52,300 nucleotides of DNA, from contig LVBB01000030.1 of the NCBI GenBank assembly GCA_001603075.1, forward strand, positions 1 through 52,300, read 5' to 3'. The position numbers and the translations under genes are program-made. The notes under the pieces were generated by a model. The model saw only the letters and a program-made list of their open reading frames with translations, made no database searches and had not been told where the DNA came from. This document shows, piece by piece, positions 32,548 through 38,842 of this stretch. The stretch is from Phycisphaerales bacterium Planc_01 (GTDB taxonomy: Bacteria > Planctomycetota > Phycisphaerae > Sedimentisphaerales > Anaerobacaceae). Every line of letters begins with the position of its first letter. Within the stretch, counting starts at the first letter, position 1.

Positions 32548-33459
32548 ATGTATAGCCCGGAGATTTCCCGACGCCAATTCATCGCCACGACCGCCGCGAT
32601 CGCCGGGGGCATCGCGATATCGCCTCTGACCGCCGGCGCGGCCGGGGCCGCCCGAAAGACGGCCGCCGACCAGGTCGCCCTGGGCCGGACCGGCCTGAAG
32701 CTCAGCCGGCTCGGTGTAGGCTGCGGCAGCAACAGCGGCAACGTCCAGCGAGCCCTCGGCCACGACGGGTTCAACCGTCTGATCCGATACGCCTACGATC
32801 AGGGCCTGACCTACCTCGACACCGCCCAGTCGTACCAGACCCATGAGTGGATTCGCCAGGCCATCCAGGGCCTGCCGCGCGAGAAGTTCTTCATCCAGAC
32901 CAAGATGGGGGGCAACCCCGAGAAGCCGCTGGAAGTGCTCGACCGCTTCCGCCAGGAGCTGGGGACCGACTATATCGACAGCGTGCTGACGCACTGCACC
33001 GTCACGCCGGACTGGGACAACGAGCGAAGGCGCGTCATGGATGCACTGGAAGAGGCCAAGGACAAGAAGATCATCGGCGTTCACGGCGTCTCATGCCACA
33101 GCCTGCCGGCGCTCGCGCTCTCAGCCCGGCTGGACTGGGTCGATGTCAACCTGGTGCGGCTGAACCCGCAGGGCGCGCACCTGGACACGCCGGCCCTGAC
33201 GTGGAACGCCACCAGCAACGCCTCGCACGTGCTGCCGGTGATCGAGCAGATCAGGATCATGCGGGAGAATGGCCACGGCGTCATCGGGATGAAGCTGATC
33301 GGGGACGGCGACTTCACCGAGGCCGCCGACCGGCGGACGGCGATCCGATTCGCCATGCAGTCGGGCCTGACCGACGCCGTCGTCATCGGATTCAAGAGCA
33401 CCGAGGAGATCGACGAGGCCGTCAAGACGATCAACGCGGCTCTGGCCGTTCTGACGTAG
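32548..33459 (+). CDS. Tat-exported aldo/keto reductase
   Basis: The 303-residue protein carries a twin-arginine signal, EISRRQFIATTAAIAGGIAI, fitting export after folding with bound NADP(H). The barrel follows the aldo/keto reductase pattern: VALGRTGLKLSRLGVGCGS, the catalytic Asp and Tyr in YLDTAQSYQTHEWI, Lys in FIQTKMGG and His in SVLTHCT. The C-terminal part (GVIGMKLIGDG, TDAVVIGFKSTEEIDEAVKT) matches the family's cofactor-binding end. The tetrad is complete. Planctomycetes encode many such Tat-exported oxidoreductases, probably acting on sugars outside the cytoplasm. GAGAGGA stands in front of the ATG. The methyltransferase gene follows after 79 bp containing a CACTT-type repeat. Confidence 0.92.
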   Translation: MYSPEISRRQFIATTAAIAGGIAISPLTAGAAGAARKTAADQVALGRTGLKLSRLGVGCGSNSGNVQRALGHDGFNRLIRYAYDQGLTYLDTAQSYQTHEWIRQAIQGLPREKFFIQTKMGGNPEKPLEVLDRFRQELGTDYIDSVLTHCTVTPDWDNERRRVMDALEEAKDKKIIGVHGVSCHSLPALALSARLDWVDVNLVRLNPQGAHLDTPALTWNATSNASHVLPVIEQIRIMRENGHGVIGMKLIGDGDFTEAADRRTAIRFAMQSGLTDAVVIGFKSTEEIDEAVKTINAALAVLT

Positions 33460-33473
33460 ACGGCATAGGGCCG

Positions 33474-33507
33474 AGTGTGAAGAAGTTTGAAGTGTGAAGT
33501 GTGAAGT
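33474..33507. repeat. Tandem GTGTGAA-type repeat
   Basis: GAAGTGTGAAGTGTGAAGTG and flank, like 423-455 and, inverted, 11832-11853. It occupies most of the gap between two genes. Confidence 0.6.
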
Positions 33508-33538
33508 GGCAAATCGCAGACTGATTCGGGAGTGCTGT

Positions 33539-34186
33539 ATGACAAGTCGCCGTTGGGTCGTTGGTATTCTGATCGTTGCCGTTCTTTCGTTCGCCGCCCT
33601 GGTGGTTTGTGCCGCAGACCAAGACAAGCCCAGCGACGAGTTTCGCAAGCAGTTCATCGACAACTTCCGCCGGACGGGCTTGAACACCGCACCCGGCGAC
33701 GCGATGATGCTCCGCATCCTCGTTGAGGCCTCCGGCGCCAAGCGGGGTGTCGAGGTCGGCGCCGCCAGCGGTTTCGGCGCCATCAACATGGGGATCGCCT
33801 TCGAGCGGACCGGCGGCCACCTCTACACCCTGGAGATCGATCCGCGAATGGTGCGAGAAACGCGCGAGAGCGTCACAAAAATGGGCCTGCAGGACACCGT
33901 CACCTGCATCGAAGGCGACGCCCTCAAGACGTTGCACGAGATCGAAGGCCCGATCGACTTCGTCTTCCTCGACGCCGTCAAGAGCGACTATCTGAAGTAC
34001 CTTAAGATCCTCGAGCCCAAGCTCGCCAAAGGCGCCGTCGTCGTCGGCGACAACGTCATCGCCTCGGCCCGCGCCATGAAGGACTTCCTCGACTACATCC
34101 AGACCAGCCCCGACTACGACACCGTCATCATCCGCGCCTCGATGGACAAGAACGACGGCATGTCCATCAGCTACAGAATCCGCTGA
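33539..34186 (+). CDS. O-methyltransferase-like protein with a signal peptide
   Basis: ATG 33539 has GGGAG seven bases upstream. The 215-residue protein starts with a clear export signal, RRWVVGILIVAVLSFAALVV-CAA, then a class I SAM-dependent methyltransferase of the O-methyltransferase 3/CCoAOMT-like group: GVEVGAASGFGAINMGIAFE (SAM glycine loop), LYTLEIDPRMVRETRE, the Asp-containing IDFVFLDAVKSDYLKYL and AVVVGDNVIAS. The Asp in FLDAV holds the metal in this family. An export signal on a SAM enzyme is unusual, because SAM is cytosolic; it may be membrane-anchored facing the cytosol or use another ligand. Confidence 0.85.
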   Translation: MTSRRWVVGILIVAVLSFAALVVCAADQDKPSDEFRKQFIDNFRRTGLNTAPGDAMMLRILVEASGAKRGVEVGAASGFGAINMGIAFERTGGHLYTLEIDPRMVRETRESVTKMGLQDTVTCIEGDALKTLHEIEGPIDFVFLDAVKSDYLKYLKILEPKLAKGAVVVGDNVIASARAMKDFLDYIQTSPDYDTVIIRASMDKNDGMSISYRIR

Positions 34187-34220
34187 GCGATCACCGCGTC
34201 GCTCTCTTGGACTGTGGATA

Positions 34221-34559
34221 TTACAGGCTGTTGCGCCAGAAGATGTCGATGATCCCGTCGAGCGTGCCCCCGTGAATGCTCGTGTTCGACGGCTCGACGC
34301 TCTTCTTGTTCGCGCCGAAAAACCGATCCGTCACAAGGAGGTGAATCACATCATCCTGCGTAATCCGCGCGTCCATACGTCCCTCCCTGGACAGTCCGTC
34401 CAATCCTGCTTCCACCTGTGCTAGAGTGATCTCGAGCTGTCCGCCTGCTGTCGATCGACCCAACCCAAAGCCCCTGTACAACGGATGCTCGGTGCGCGCA
34501 AAGAAACCAGGTACCTTGATGATCCTTACACTGTACCCGCAATCCCGTTGGCATATTCT
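34221..34559 (-). CDS. Possible small protein or degraded 3' extension after the HEPN-like gene
   Basis: In the same frame as the HEPN-like gene, after its TAG at 34560-34562, the frame stays open for 112 codons until a TAA at 34221. It reads CGYSVRIIKVPGFFARTEHP, GLGRSTAGGQLEITLAQVEA and DDVIHLLVTDRFFGANKKSV. No ATG or ribosome site is found; TTG 34481 would give 86 residues. It could be the 3' part of a once longer gene cut by a stop, a separate gene with a TTG start, or chance. No family recognised. Confidence 0.25.
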   Translation of the reverse strand, partial: RICQRDCGYSVRIIKVPGFFARTEHPLYRGFGLGRSTAGGQLEITLAQVEAGLDGLSREGRMDARITQDDVIHLLVTDRFFGANKKSVEPSNTSIHGGTLDGIIDIFWRNSL

Positions 34560-35366
34560 CTATGCGCTTACAATCTGCTCCGAAAGCTGGGCAAATATCG
34601 CCCAAAAAATCCTCGCGTCGGATTCATCAACGGTCACACCATGAGTGAATTCCTTCTCGGGGTGTATGAAGTTGCGGTAATCCCGAAGAACCACGCCTAC
34701 ATCACGACCGGCGCGTCGTATCCATTTCAGATCATGCGCCACATCTATATAGGAATTGAGGGTCCACTCTTGCAGTGGCTTTGCCTTTCCCGTCTTTGGG
34801 TTCGTTGGCGCACACTTTGACTGGAACACTGTTGACTTGTCGTTGAGGGCATTTATTCGAGCCAAGAGCAACGCCTCCAATAGAGACCCCATCAAGACGG
34901 TTGCTGCGAGATATGCTCCGGCATTCATACACTTCTCGGTCTCATCCCAGCGTCTCAACAGAATGCTCTGCATCCCTTTGTCGGCAATAAGCTTGGCGAA
35001 CTCTGGCGGGCGACATTCACGCTCAGTCTCGCTTTCACGAGAAGGGGCAATGGCGACATGTGACCGCAAACGTACTAGGTTACTCTTTAGGTGCTTCAGT
35101 TCACTCTTGTACTTGCTGCGCGAGGTCGCGCGTCCAGAGAACTCGAGAAGGTCTTGAAACGAACGGTCAATGGCCTGAAAGACAACGTGTTCATGTAGAG
35201 ATGCCAATGTCGACCTGTGAGCATTGAACCAAGAAAGGCAAGTAGCCTTAACATTGGACTGTTCCTCATGCCCCGAAACCTGCTTAGCCCTACCCTTGGC
35301 CAAAGTCTGACGGAGTCGGCTGACAGACGACAAAGACTCATCGATAACATCAATCGCCGATTTCAT
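34560..35366 (-). CDS. HEPN-like protein of unknown function
   Basis: The 268-residue protein is mostly helical. The N-terminal half (about 1-120, KSAIDVIDESLSSVSRLRQT, HEHVVFQAIDRSFQDLLEFS) is probably coiled coil or helical bundle. From about 140 the pattern suits HEPN/DUF4145/Apea-type domains: CMNAGAYLAATVLMGSLLEA, LLARINAL, then LKWIRRAGRDVGVVLRDYRN followed by FIHPEKEF, which gives an R-x6-H (R-DYRNFI-H) arrangement like the catalytic motif of HEPN RNases. GAGGT precedes ATG 35366 by nine bases, and the previous gene ends 12 bp upstream, so they are coupled. Codon use and GC are clearly lower than in the neighbours. HEPN proteins often act as toxins or RNA-cleaving defence parts; that is inference here. 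Confidence 0.6.
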   Translation of the reverse strand: MKSAIDVIDESLSSVSRLRQTLAKGRAKQVSGHEEQSNVKATCLSWFNAHRSTLASLHEHVVFQAIDRSFQDLLEFSGRATSRSKYKSELKHLKSNLVRLRSHVAIAPSRESETERECRPPEFAKLIADKGMQSILLRRWDETEKCMNAGAYLAATVLMGSLLEALLLARINALNDKSTVFQSKCAPTNPKTGKAKPLQEWTLNSYIDVAHDLKWIRRAGRDVGVVLRDYRNFIHPEKEFTHGVTVDESDARIFWAIFAQLSEQIVSA

Positions 35367-35378
35367 CCAAGACGACCT

Positions 35379-36005
35379 CTATTTCTGATTCTTCTTGGCA
35401 CGGACCGCCTTCTTAGAAGGCTTCTTATTTGGTGCCGTTTTCGCTCGGTCAGTTCTTCGAGCAGGGCGAGACCGAGGCACAGACTCGTCGCTTCCCGGAA
35501 GCACCATAGCCACAAGGTTCTCTCCCACAGAATTGAGTCTATACTGTCCGCGTTCTGTTTTGTCGAGCAGGCCAGCATGGTAACTATTAACGAGAACCTG
35601 GGCCGGTCGCGCCGGGCGTTTCCGTTCTGCCTTTCTACATGCATCGACGAGATCCTCTTTGCATATGAAATCTCGCCGTTCCTCGGCTGGTACTTCAAAA
35701 TGGTAGTAGTACGCAACAACTGCTGCCAGATGATTGTCACTCTTGGGCGCTTTTTCTTGGATGAATGTCCTTATGTCTACGGAATCAGCAGAACCAGACG
35801 CCCCTGGCGAGGGCGGTGTCGTGCCATCTGGAATTCGCGCGGCCTGCGTTTCCTGTCTTGTTGGCGCCAAGCTGGACGGAGGACTCTTCATGGCGAGCTT
35901 CTCGCATGCCCAACGTATGATGCGATCCCTGTCTTCTGAATCAAAGGGCTCAAGTGCCTGGACAACCAAACGTACTGCTTCCAGATCATCAACCGGTTTT
36001 GTCAT
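35379..36005 (-). CDS. Protein with a basic tail and possible winged-helix domain, unknown
   Basis: GAGAGGT eight bases ahead of ATG 36005 sets the start. The 208-residue product has three parts: a helical N-terminus (about 1-45, LVVQALEPFDSEDRDRIIRW), a linker rich in P, S and T, and a central domain (about 80-175) with RTFIQEKAPKSDNHLAAVVA, YYYHFEVPAEERRDFICKED, then RPAQVLVNSYHAGLLDKTER and YRLNSVGENLVAMVLPG. The last part looks like a winged-helix. The C-terminal 35 residues are very basic (ARRTDRAKTAPNKKPSKKAV), fit for nucleic-acid binding. I think that similar proteins occur widely, but know no function. It is coupled to the HEPN-like gene. Confidence 0.65.
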   Translation of the reverse strand: MTKPVDDLEAVRLVVQALEPFDSEDRDRIIRWACEKLAMKSPPSSLAPTRQETQAARIPDGTTPPSPGASGSADSVDIRTFIQEKAPKSDNHLAAVVAYYYHFEVPAEERRDFICKEDLVDACRKAERKRPARPAQVLVNSYHAGLLDKTERGQYRLNSVGENLVAMVLPGSDESVPRSRPARRTDRAKTAPNKKPSKKAVRAKKNQK

Positions 36006-36075
36006 GTCTTGACCTCTCGTTTCGAGTTTCAGAAAGAACAAGGTGAGCACTGCCCATCGCCAGGCCCATCCTATC

Positions 36076-36309
36076 TCACGCATTGACGATGCGGTTCGCT
36101 ATGGCTCTGGCCTCGTCGATCTTCCCGTTCCGCAGCAGCGTCATCACCTCCAGGGTATCCCTTTCGAGCTTGAGCCGATCCCGGCTCTCGTATCGAGCCA
36201 GAGCTCTCTCGAACGCCCTCGCCTTGCGGCTCAGCGAATACAGCATGATGCAGTTGAACAGTACCAGGAACGGCGTAGCGATCGTCAGTGCGGATATCAA
36301 CGTAGCCAT
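36076..36309 (-). CDS. Small membrane protein with a cytoplasmic helical tail
   Basis: AGGAG stands about seven bases before ATG 36309. The 77-residue product has one membrane segment (about 4-27, LISALTIATPFLVLFNCIML) and then a charged helical tail (RKARAFERALARYESRDRLK, LEVMTLLRNGKIDEARAIAN) that could be coiled coil. No family recognised. It is 21 bp after the 37-residue gene at 36331-36444 and 70 bp before the gene starting at 36005. An ATG at 36083 inside its last codons would extend the next gene by 26 residues, but has no ribosome site. Confidence 0.6.
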   Translation of the reverse strand: MATLISALTIATPFLVLFNCIMLYSLSRKARAFERALARYESRDRLKLERDTLEVMTLLRNGKIDEARAIANRIVNA

Positions 36310-36330
36310 AGCGCTCTCCTGAGAATCCAG

Positions 36331-36444
36331 TCACCTCACGACAGCCCACAACATCAGCATCAGCATGGCCGGAATCGCGAGCTCGGGCCCGATGAAGAAC
36401 TCCCAGTCTCTGGAAACAAACCCGGATGATCGGCTGCGTCTCAT
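36331..36444 (-). CDS. 37-residue putative membrane protein
   Basis: ATG 36444 to TGA 36331 reads RRSRSSGFVSRDWEFFIGPE then LAIPAMLMLMLWAVVR. The N-terminal half is basic and polar, and the C-terminal half is a membrane segment. GGTGAG lies close upstream, a promoter is at 36523-36551, and the next gene starts 21 bp after the stop. It would be the first gene of the island operon. The frame is short, so coding is likely but not certain. Confidence 0.4.
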   Translation of the reverse strand: MRRSRSSGFVSRDWEFFIGPELAIPAMLMLMLWAVVR

Positions 36445-36522
36445 CCGCTCACCAGAACAACATAAGAAAACTGTCATCTTCGTCCCATCCCGACCTCCGA
36501 TCGTCCTTCACTCGCCATTCCC

Positions 36523-36551
36523 ATGATAGCAGGCCCCACTGGTCAATGCAA
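36523..36551 (-). promoter_or_regulatory. Promoter of the island operon
   Basis: TTGCAT (36551-36546), 17 nt, TATCAT (36528-36523). The leader to ATG 36444 would be about 70 nt. Confidence 0.55.
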
Positions 36552-36586
36552 TGGACTGCGCGAACAATGAAGATCGGGCAATGGGC

Positions 36587-36880
36587 CTATCCGAGACGAT
36601 GCTTCCAGTAGCCTGGATCACGCCGGAGATGCATCACCGCGAGAACAAGGATGCCGTCCGGTTCCTGCGAATAGAGAACGCCGTAGGGAAATCGCCTCGT
36701 CTGGCACCTTCGCACGCTTCCTTCGAGGACCGGCCAGGCATCGGGGCACTGGGCAGCCCGTCCAATCGTGGCATAGACCTCGCGCACAAAGTCGAAGCCC
36801 AGGTTCCTCTCGTGATCCTCGTACCAGTCGATGGCCCCGAGGAATTCCTCTTCGGCCTCCGGATGAAACTGGTAGTTCAT
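36587..36880 (-). CDS. ParE/RelE-type toxin
   Basis: The 97-residue protein fits the ParE toxin family: YQFHPEAEEEFLGAIDWYED (helix-hairpin start), LGFDFVREVYATIGRAAQCP, then the beta-sheet core VRRCQTRRFPYGVLYSQEPD and LAVMHLRRDPGYWKHR. Members inhibit gyrase or, in RelE types, cleave mRNA at the ribosome; the sequence does not tell which. The start overlaps the antitoxin by 4 bp (ATGA), the usual arrangement. Length is standard. Confidence 0.9.
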   Translation of the reverse strand: MNYQFHPEAEEEFLGAIDWYEDHERNLGFDFVREVYATIGRAAQCPDAWPVLEGSVRRCQTRRFPYGVLYSQEPDGILVLAVMHLRRDPGYWKHRLG

Positions 36881-37101
36881 GTCTTAAATCGCTTCCAGAC
36901 TTTGGCGAAGACCTGCTCTCCCGGAATCGGCTGGGCCTGTCCCGCTTGCACCTCCGCAAGGCGACGCTGCGCCACCTGCGCCCACTTGCGGTCGATCTCC
37001 GACTCCGGGGCATCCAGGCTGCGGAGAACCGCATCTGCCACGATGGCTCGCTCGTCCACGGGCAACGAAACCACCGCCTCAATGAGTTCTTTCATCGTCA
37101 C
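36877..37101 (-). CDS. Antitoxin of the addiction-module type
   Basis: A 74-residue protein like the short, unstable antitoxins partnering ParE/RelE toxins (PF09720 type): MKELIEAVVSLPVDERAIVA, then LRSLDAPESEIDRKWAQVAQ and RLAEVQAGQAQPIPGEQVF. The start is GTG 37101, placed nine bases after a strong AAGGAGGT; ATG 37095 is two codons in. It lacks an evident DNA-binding domain, so repression of its own promoter would need the complex or not occur. Translationally coupled with the toxin. Confidence 0.88.
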   Translation of the reverse strand: MTMKELIEAVVSLPVDERAIVADAVLRSLDAPESEIDRKWAQVAQRRLAEVQAGQAQPIPGEQVFAKVWKRFKT

Positions 37102-37124
37102 AGGCGACCACCTCCTTTTGTATG

Positions 37125-37153
37125 ATGATAGCCTGGCCTCAGCCGCGAGTCAA
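37125..37153 (-). promoter_or_regulatory. Promoter of the toxin-antitoxin pair
   Basis: TTGACT (37153-37148), 17 nt, TATCAT (37130-37125). The leader would be only about 17 nt, holding the ribosome site. Confidence 0.6.
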
Positions 37154-37161
37154 GCACAAGT

Positions 37162-38589
37162 TCACGTCCAGGGGGCGTTCTGGAGGGCCTTGGTCTTTTC
37201 GGGGAGGTGGAAGATACGGCGGGCATTGTTGTGCATGATGAGGTCGGCCAGCTCCAGGGCATCGGGCACGGAGACCCAGCCTTCTTCGACCAGTTCGGTC
37301 AGCGCCAGGGCGATGCCCTGTCGGGCGATCGCCGCGTGGCCGAGGACGGGCTCGACGGGGATGTAGTCGCCTCCGAAGGTCAGGACCTTGTTCGCCGGGG
37401 CGGTCACGAGAAACTTCTTGAGGAACTCCTTGGCCGAGACGGGATTGATGATCCACGACCAGCACATATCGACGTGCGCGTTGGCATAGTGCTTGGCCAC
37501 CGAGATCAGCTCTTCATAGTACGGATAGCAGATGTGCATGAAGACGAACGGCGTATCGGGCGCAGCGCGGCACAGGTCGCTGGCGGAGCCGGGATTGTGG
37601 AGCAGCCGGCCCTGCGGCATGTAGTTGTGGCCGGCGTAATAGCCTGTGTGCAGCTTGACCGGCAGCTTGTGCTCCGTCGCCTTGCCGACCGCGTACCAGA
37701 ACAGGTGGTCCTCCATCGCCTTCTTCTCCTGAGGGGAGAGCGACTCGTCGGCCAGCCGCTTCTTGAAAATCGCTTCGACCTTCTCGGCGGGCACCCGCTC
37801 GTAGTTGATGTCACGGTGGTAGGCGTCCTGCGATTTGACCGCGACGGCGTACTTGCCGTACTTGGCGAACCACCAGTCGATCACGCGATGCCAGTCGGCC
37901 AGCGAGGCGACCTCGATCCCGGTCGGTTTGCCGAACGCATCGAGGTTCGGGCCCGCGTACATGCCGAGAATGCTGAGATCCTGCATCAGCAGCGTGGGCA
38001 TGTCCGACTCGCCGAACGGCGCGCCGAGGAAGTTGACCTGGCACGACTCGATCTTGCTCATCTCGCAGAGAATGCGCCGATAGAAGCCCGGCCGGCGGGT
38101 CTGCTCGTAGGCGGCCTGCACCTTCTCTACGGTCGCAGCCGACAAGTCGTCCACGTCATAGAGCCGTCGCATCGCGATCCGCACCGCCTGCCCGTAGCCT
38201 GTGTTCTTGACGGCCGGCCAGTACGGCTCGAGCAGACGCCATTTCTCGGCCGCGTCGGTCGTCGGCGAGAAGAACCGATCGTACGCATCGCCCGACATGC
38301 CCGCGACGGCCAGGTCGGAGTCCAGATAGTGACTCAGCAGCAGGCTCCAGTCGTCCCCTTCGTCGCGCGGGCGCGAGGCCGCTGCCAGACGGTCCTTTTC
38401 CTCGGGCAGATGCTCGTGGGTGTCGATCAGAGGCGTTCCCGACACCTTCTCAGCGATCGCCGGATGGATGCGTCCGGCAAGAGCCGGAGCCTTTGCCCCC
38501 ACCGTCTTCGATCCGAGGATGGTCGTAGCGCCCAGCGCTCCCATGCCGGCCAGCGTGTCCCGTCTGGAGATGCGATTGTCCTTCTTCAT
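37162..38589 (-). CDS. Tat-exported amidohydrolase-superfamily protein
   Basis: The 475-residue protein starts with a twin-arginine signal (NRISRRDTLAGMGALGATTI). The TIM-barrel part fits the amidohydrolase-2/uronate-isomerase side of the superfamily: the metal-binding HxH analogue in PLIDTHEHLPEEKDRLA, KLHTGYYAGHNYMPQGRLLH, VFMHICYPYYEELISVAKHY with a His after the sixth strand, and LTFGGDYIPVEPVLGHAAIA with the final Asp. The C-terminal DLIMHNNARRIFHLPEK is the usual end. The reaction is unknown; hydrolysis or isomerisation of a sugar acid or lactone is possible. AAGGGAT precedes the ATG; the promoter is at 38674-38702. Confidence 0.87.
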   Translation of the reverse strand: MKKDNRISRRDTLAGMGALGATTILGSKTVGAKAPALAGRIHPAIAEKVSGTPLIDTHEHLPEEKDRLAAASRPRDEGDDWSLLLSHYLDSDLAVAGMSGDAYDRFFSPTTDAAEKWRLLEPYWPAVKNTGYGQAVRIAMRRLYDVDDLSAATVEKVQAAYEQTRRPGFYRRILCEMSKIESCQVNFLGAPFGESDMPTLLMQDLSILGMYAGPNLDAFGKPTGIEVASLADWHRVIDWWFAKYGKYAVAVKSQDAYHRDINYERVPAEKVEAIFKKRLADESLSPQEKKAMEDHLFWYAVGKATEHKLPVKLHTGYYAGHNYMPQGRLLHNPGSASDLCRAAPDTPFVFMHICYPYYEELISVAKHYANAHVDMCWSWIINPVSAKEFLKKFLVTAPANKVLTFGGDYIPVEPVLGHAAIARQGIALALTELVEEGWVSVPDALELADLIMHNNARRIFHLPEKTKALQNAPWT

Positions 38590-38673
38590 GGCAAGATCCC
38601 TTCAATCCGCGATGAACCCATCGGCCGCACGTCGATCGTTCCGCAAGCTCCAAACCGTTCCCGCACCGGCGTC

Positions 38674-38702
38674 ACTATGACCGAGTCTCCCTGGAAAGGC
38701 AA
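38674..38702 (-). promoter_or_regulatory. Promoter of the amidohydrolase gene
   Basis: TTGCCT (38702-38697), 17 nt, CATAGT (38679-38674). Divergent from 38772-38800. Confidence 0.45.
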
Positions 38703-38771
38703 CGGAAAAACGGGCGATTCGCCCGCGTCTGCTGCACCCGCCCCGGCGGCCACAGGGCGTGTGGAATTGTG

Positions 38772-38800
38772 TTGCGGGCGGCTGGCGGGACTTATACCAT
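38772..38800 (+). promoter_or_regulatory. Promoter of the DUF5060 gene
   Basis: TTGCGG (38772-38777), 17 nt, TACCAT (38795-38800). Confidence 0.45.
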
Positions 38801-38842
38801 GCTGGAACGACAGAAGCCACTTGTCCGGTAAGGAGCTCTGGG

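Noticed and set aside
34351-34605. 84-codon minus frame overlapping the end of the HEPN-like gene
   Set aside because: Cys/Arg/Gly-rich, no ribosome site, and the frame beside it continues that of the HEPN-like gene.
36006-36083. ATG 36083 as the start of the 208-residue protein
   Set aside because: It would add a hydrophobic stretch (WAWRWAVLTLFFL) but no ribosome site precedes it, while ATG 36005 has GAGAGGT at good spacing.
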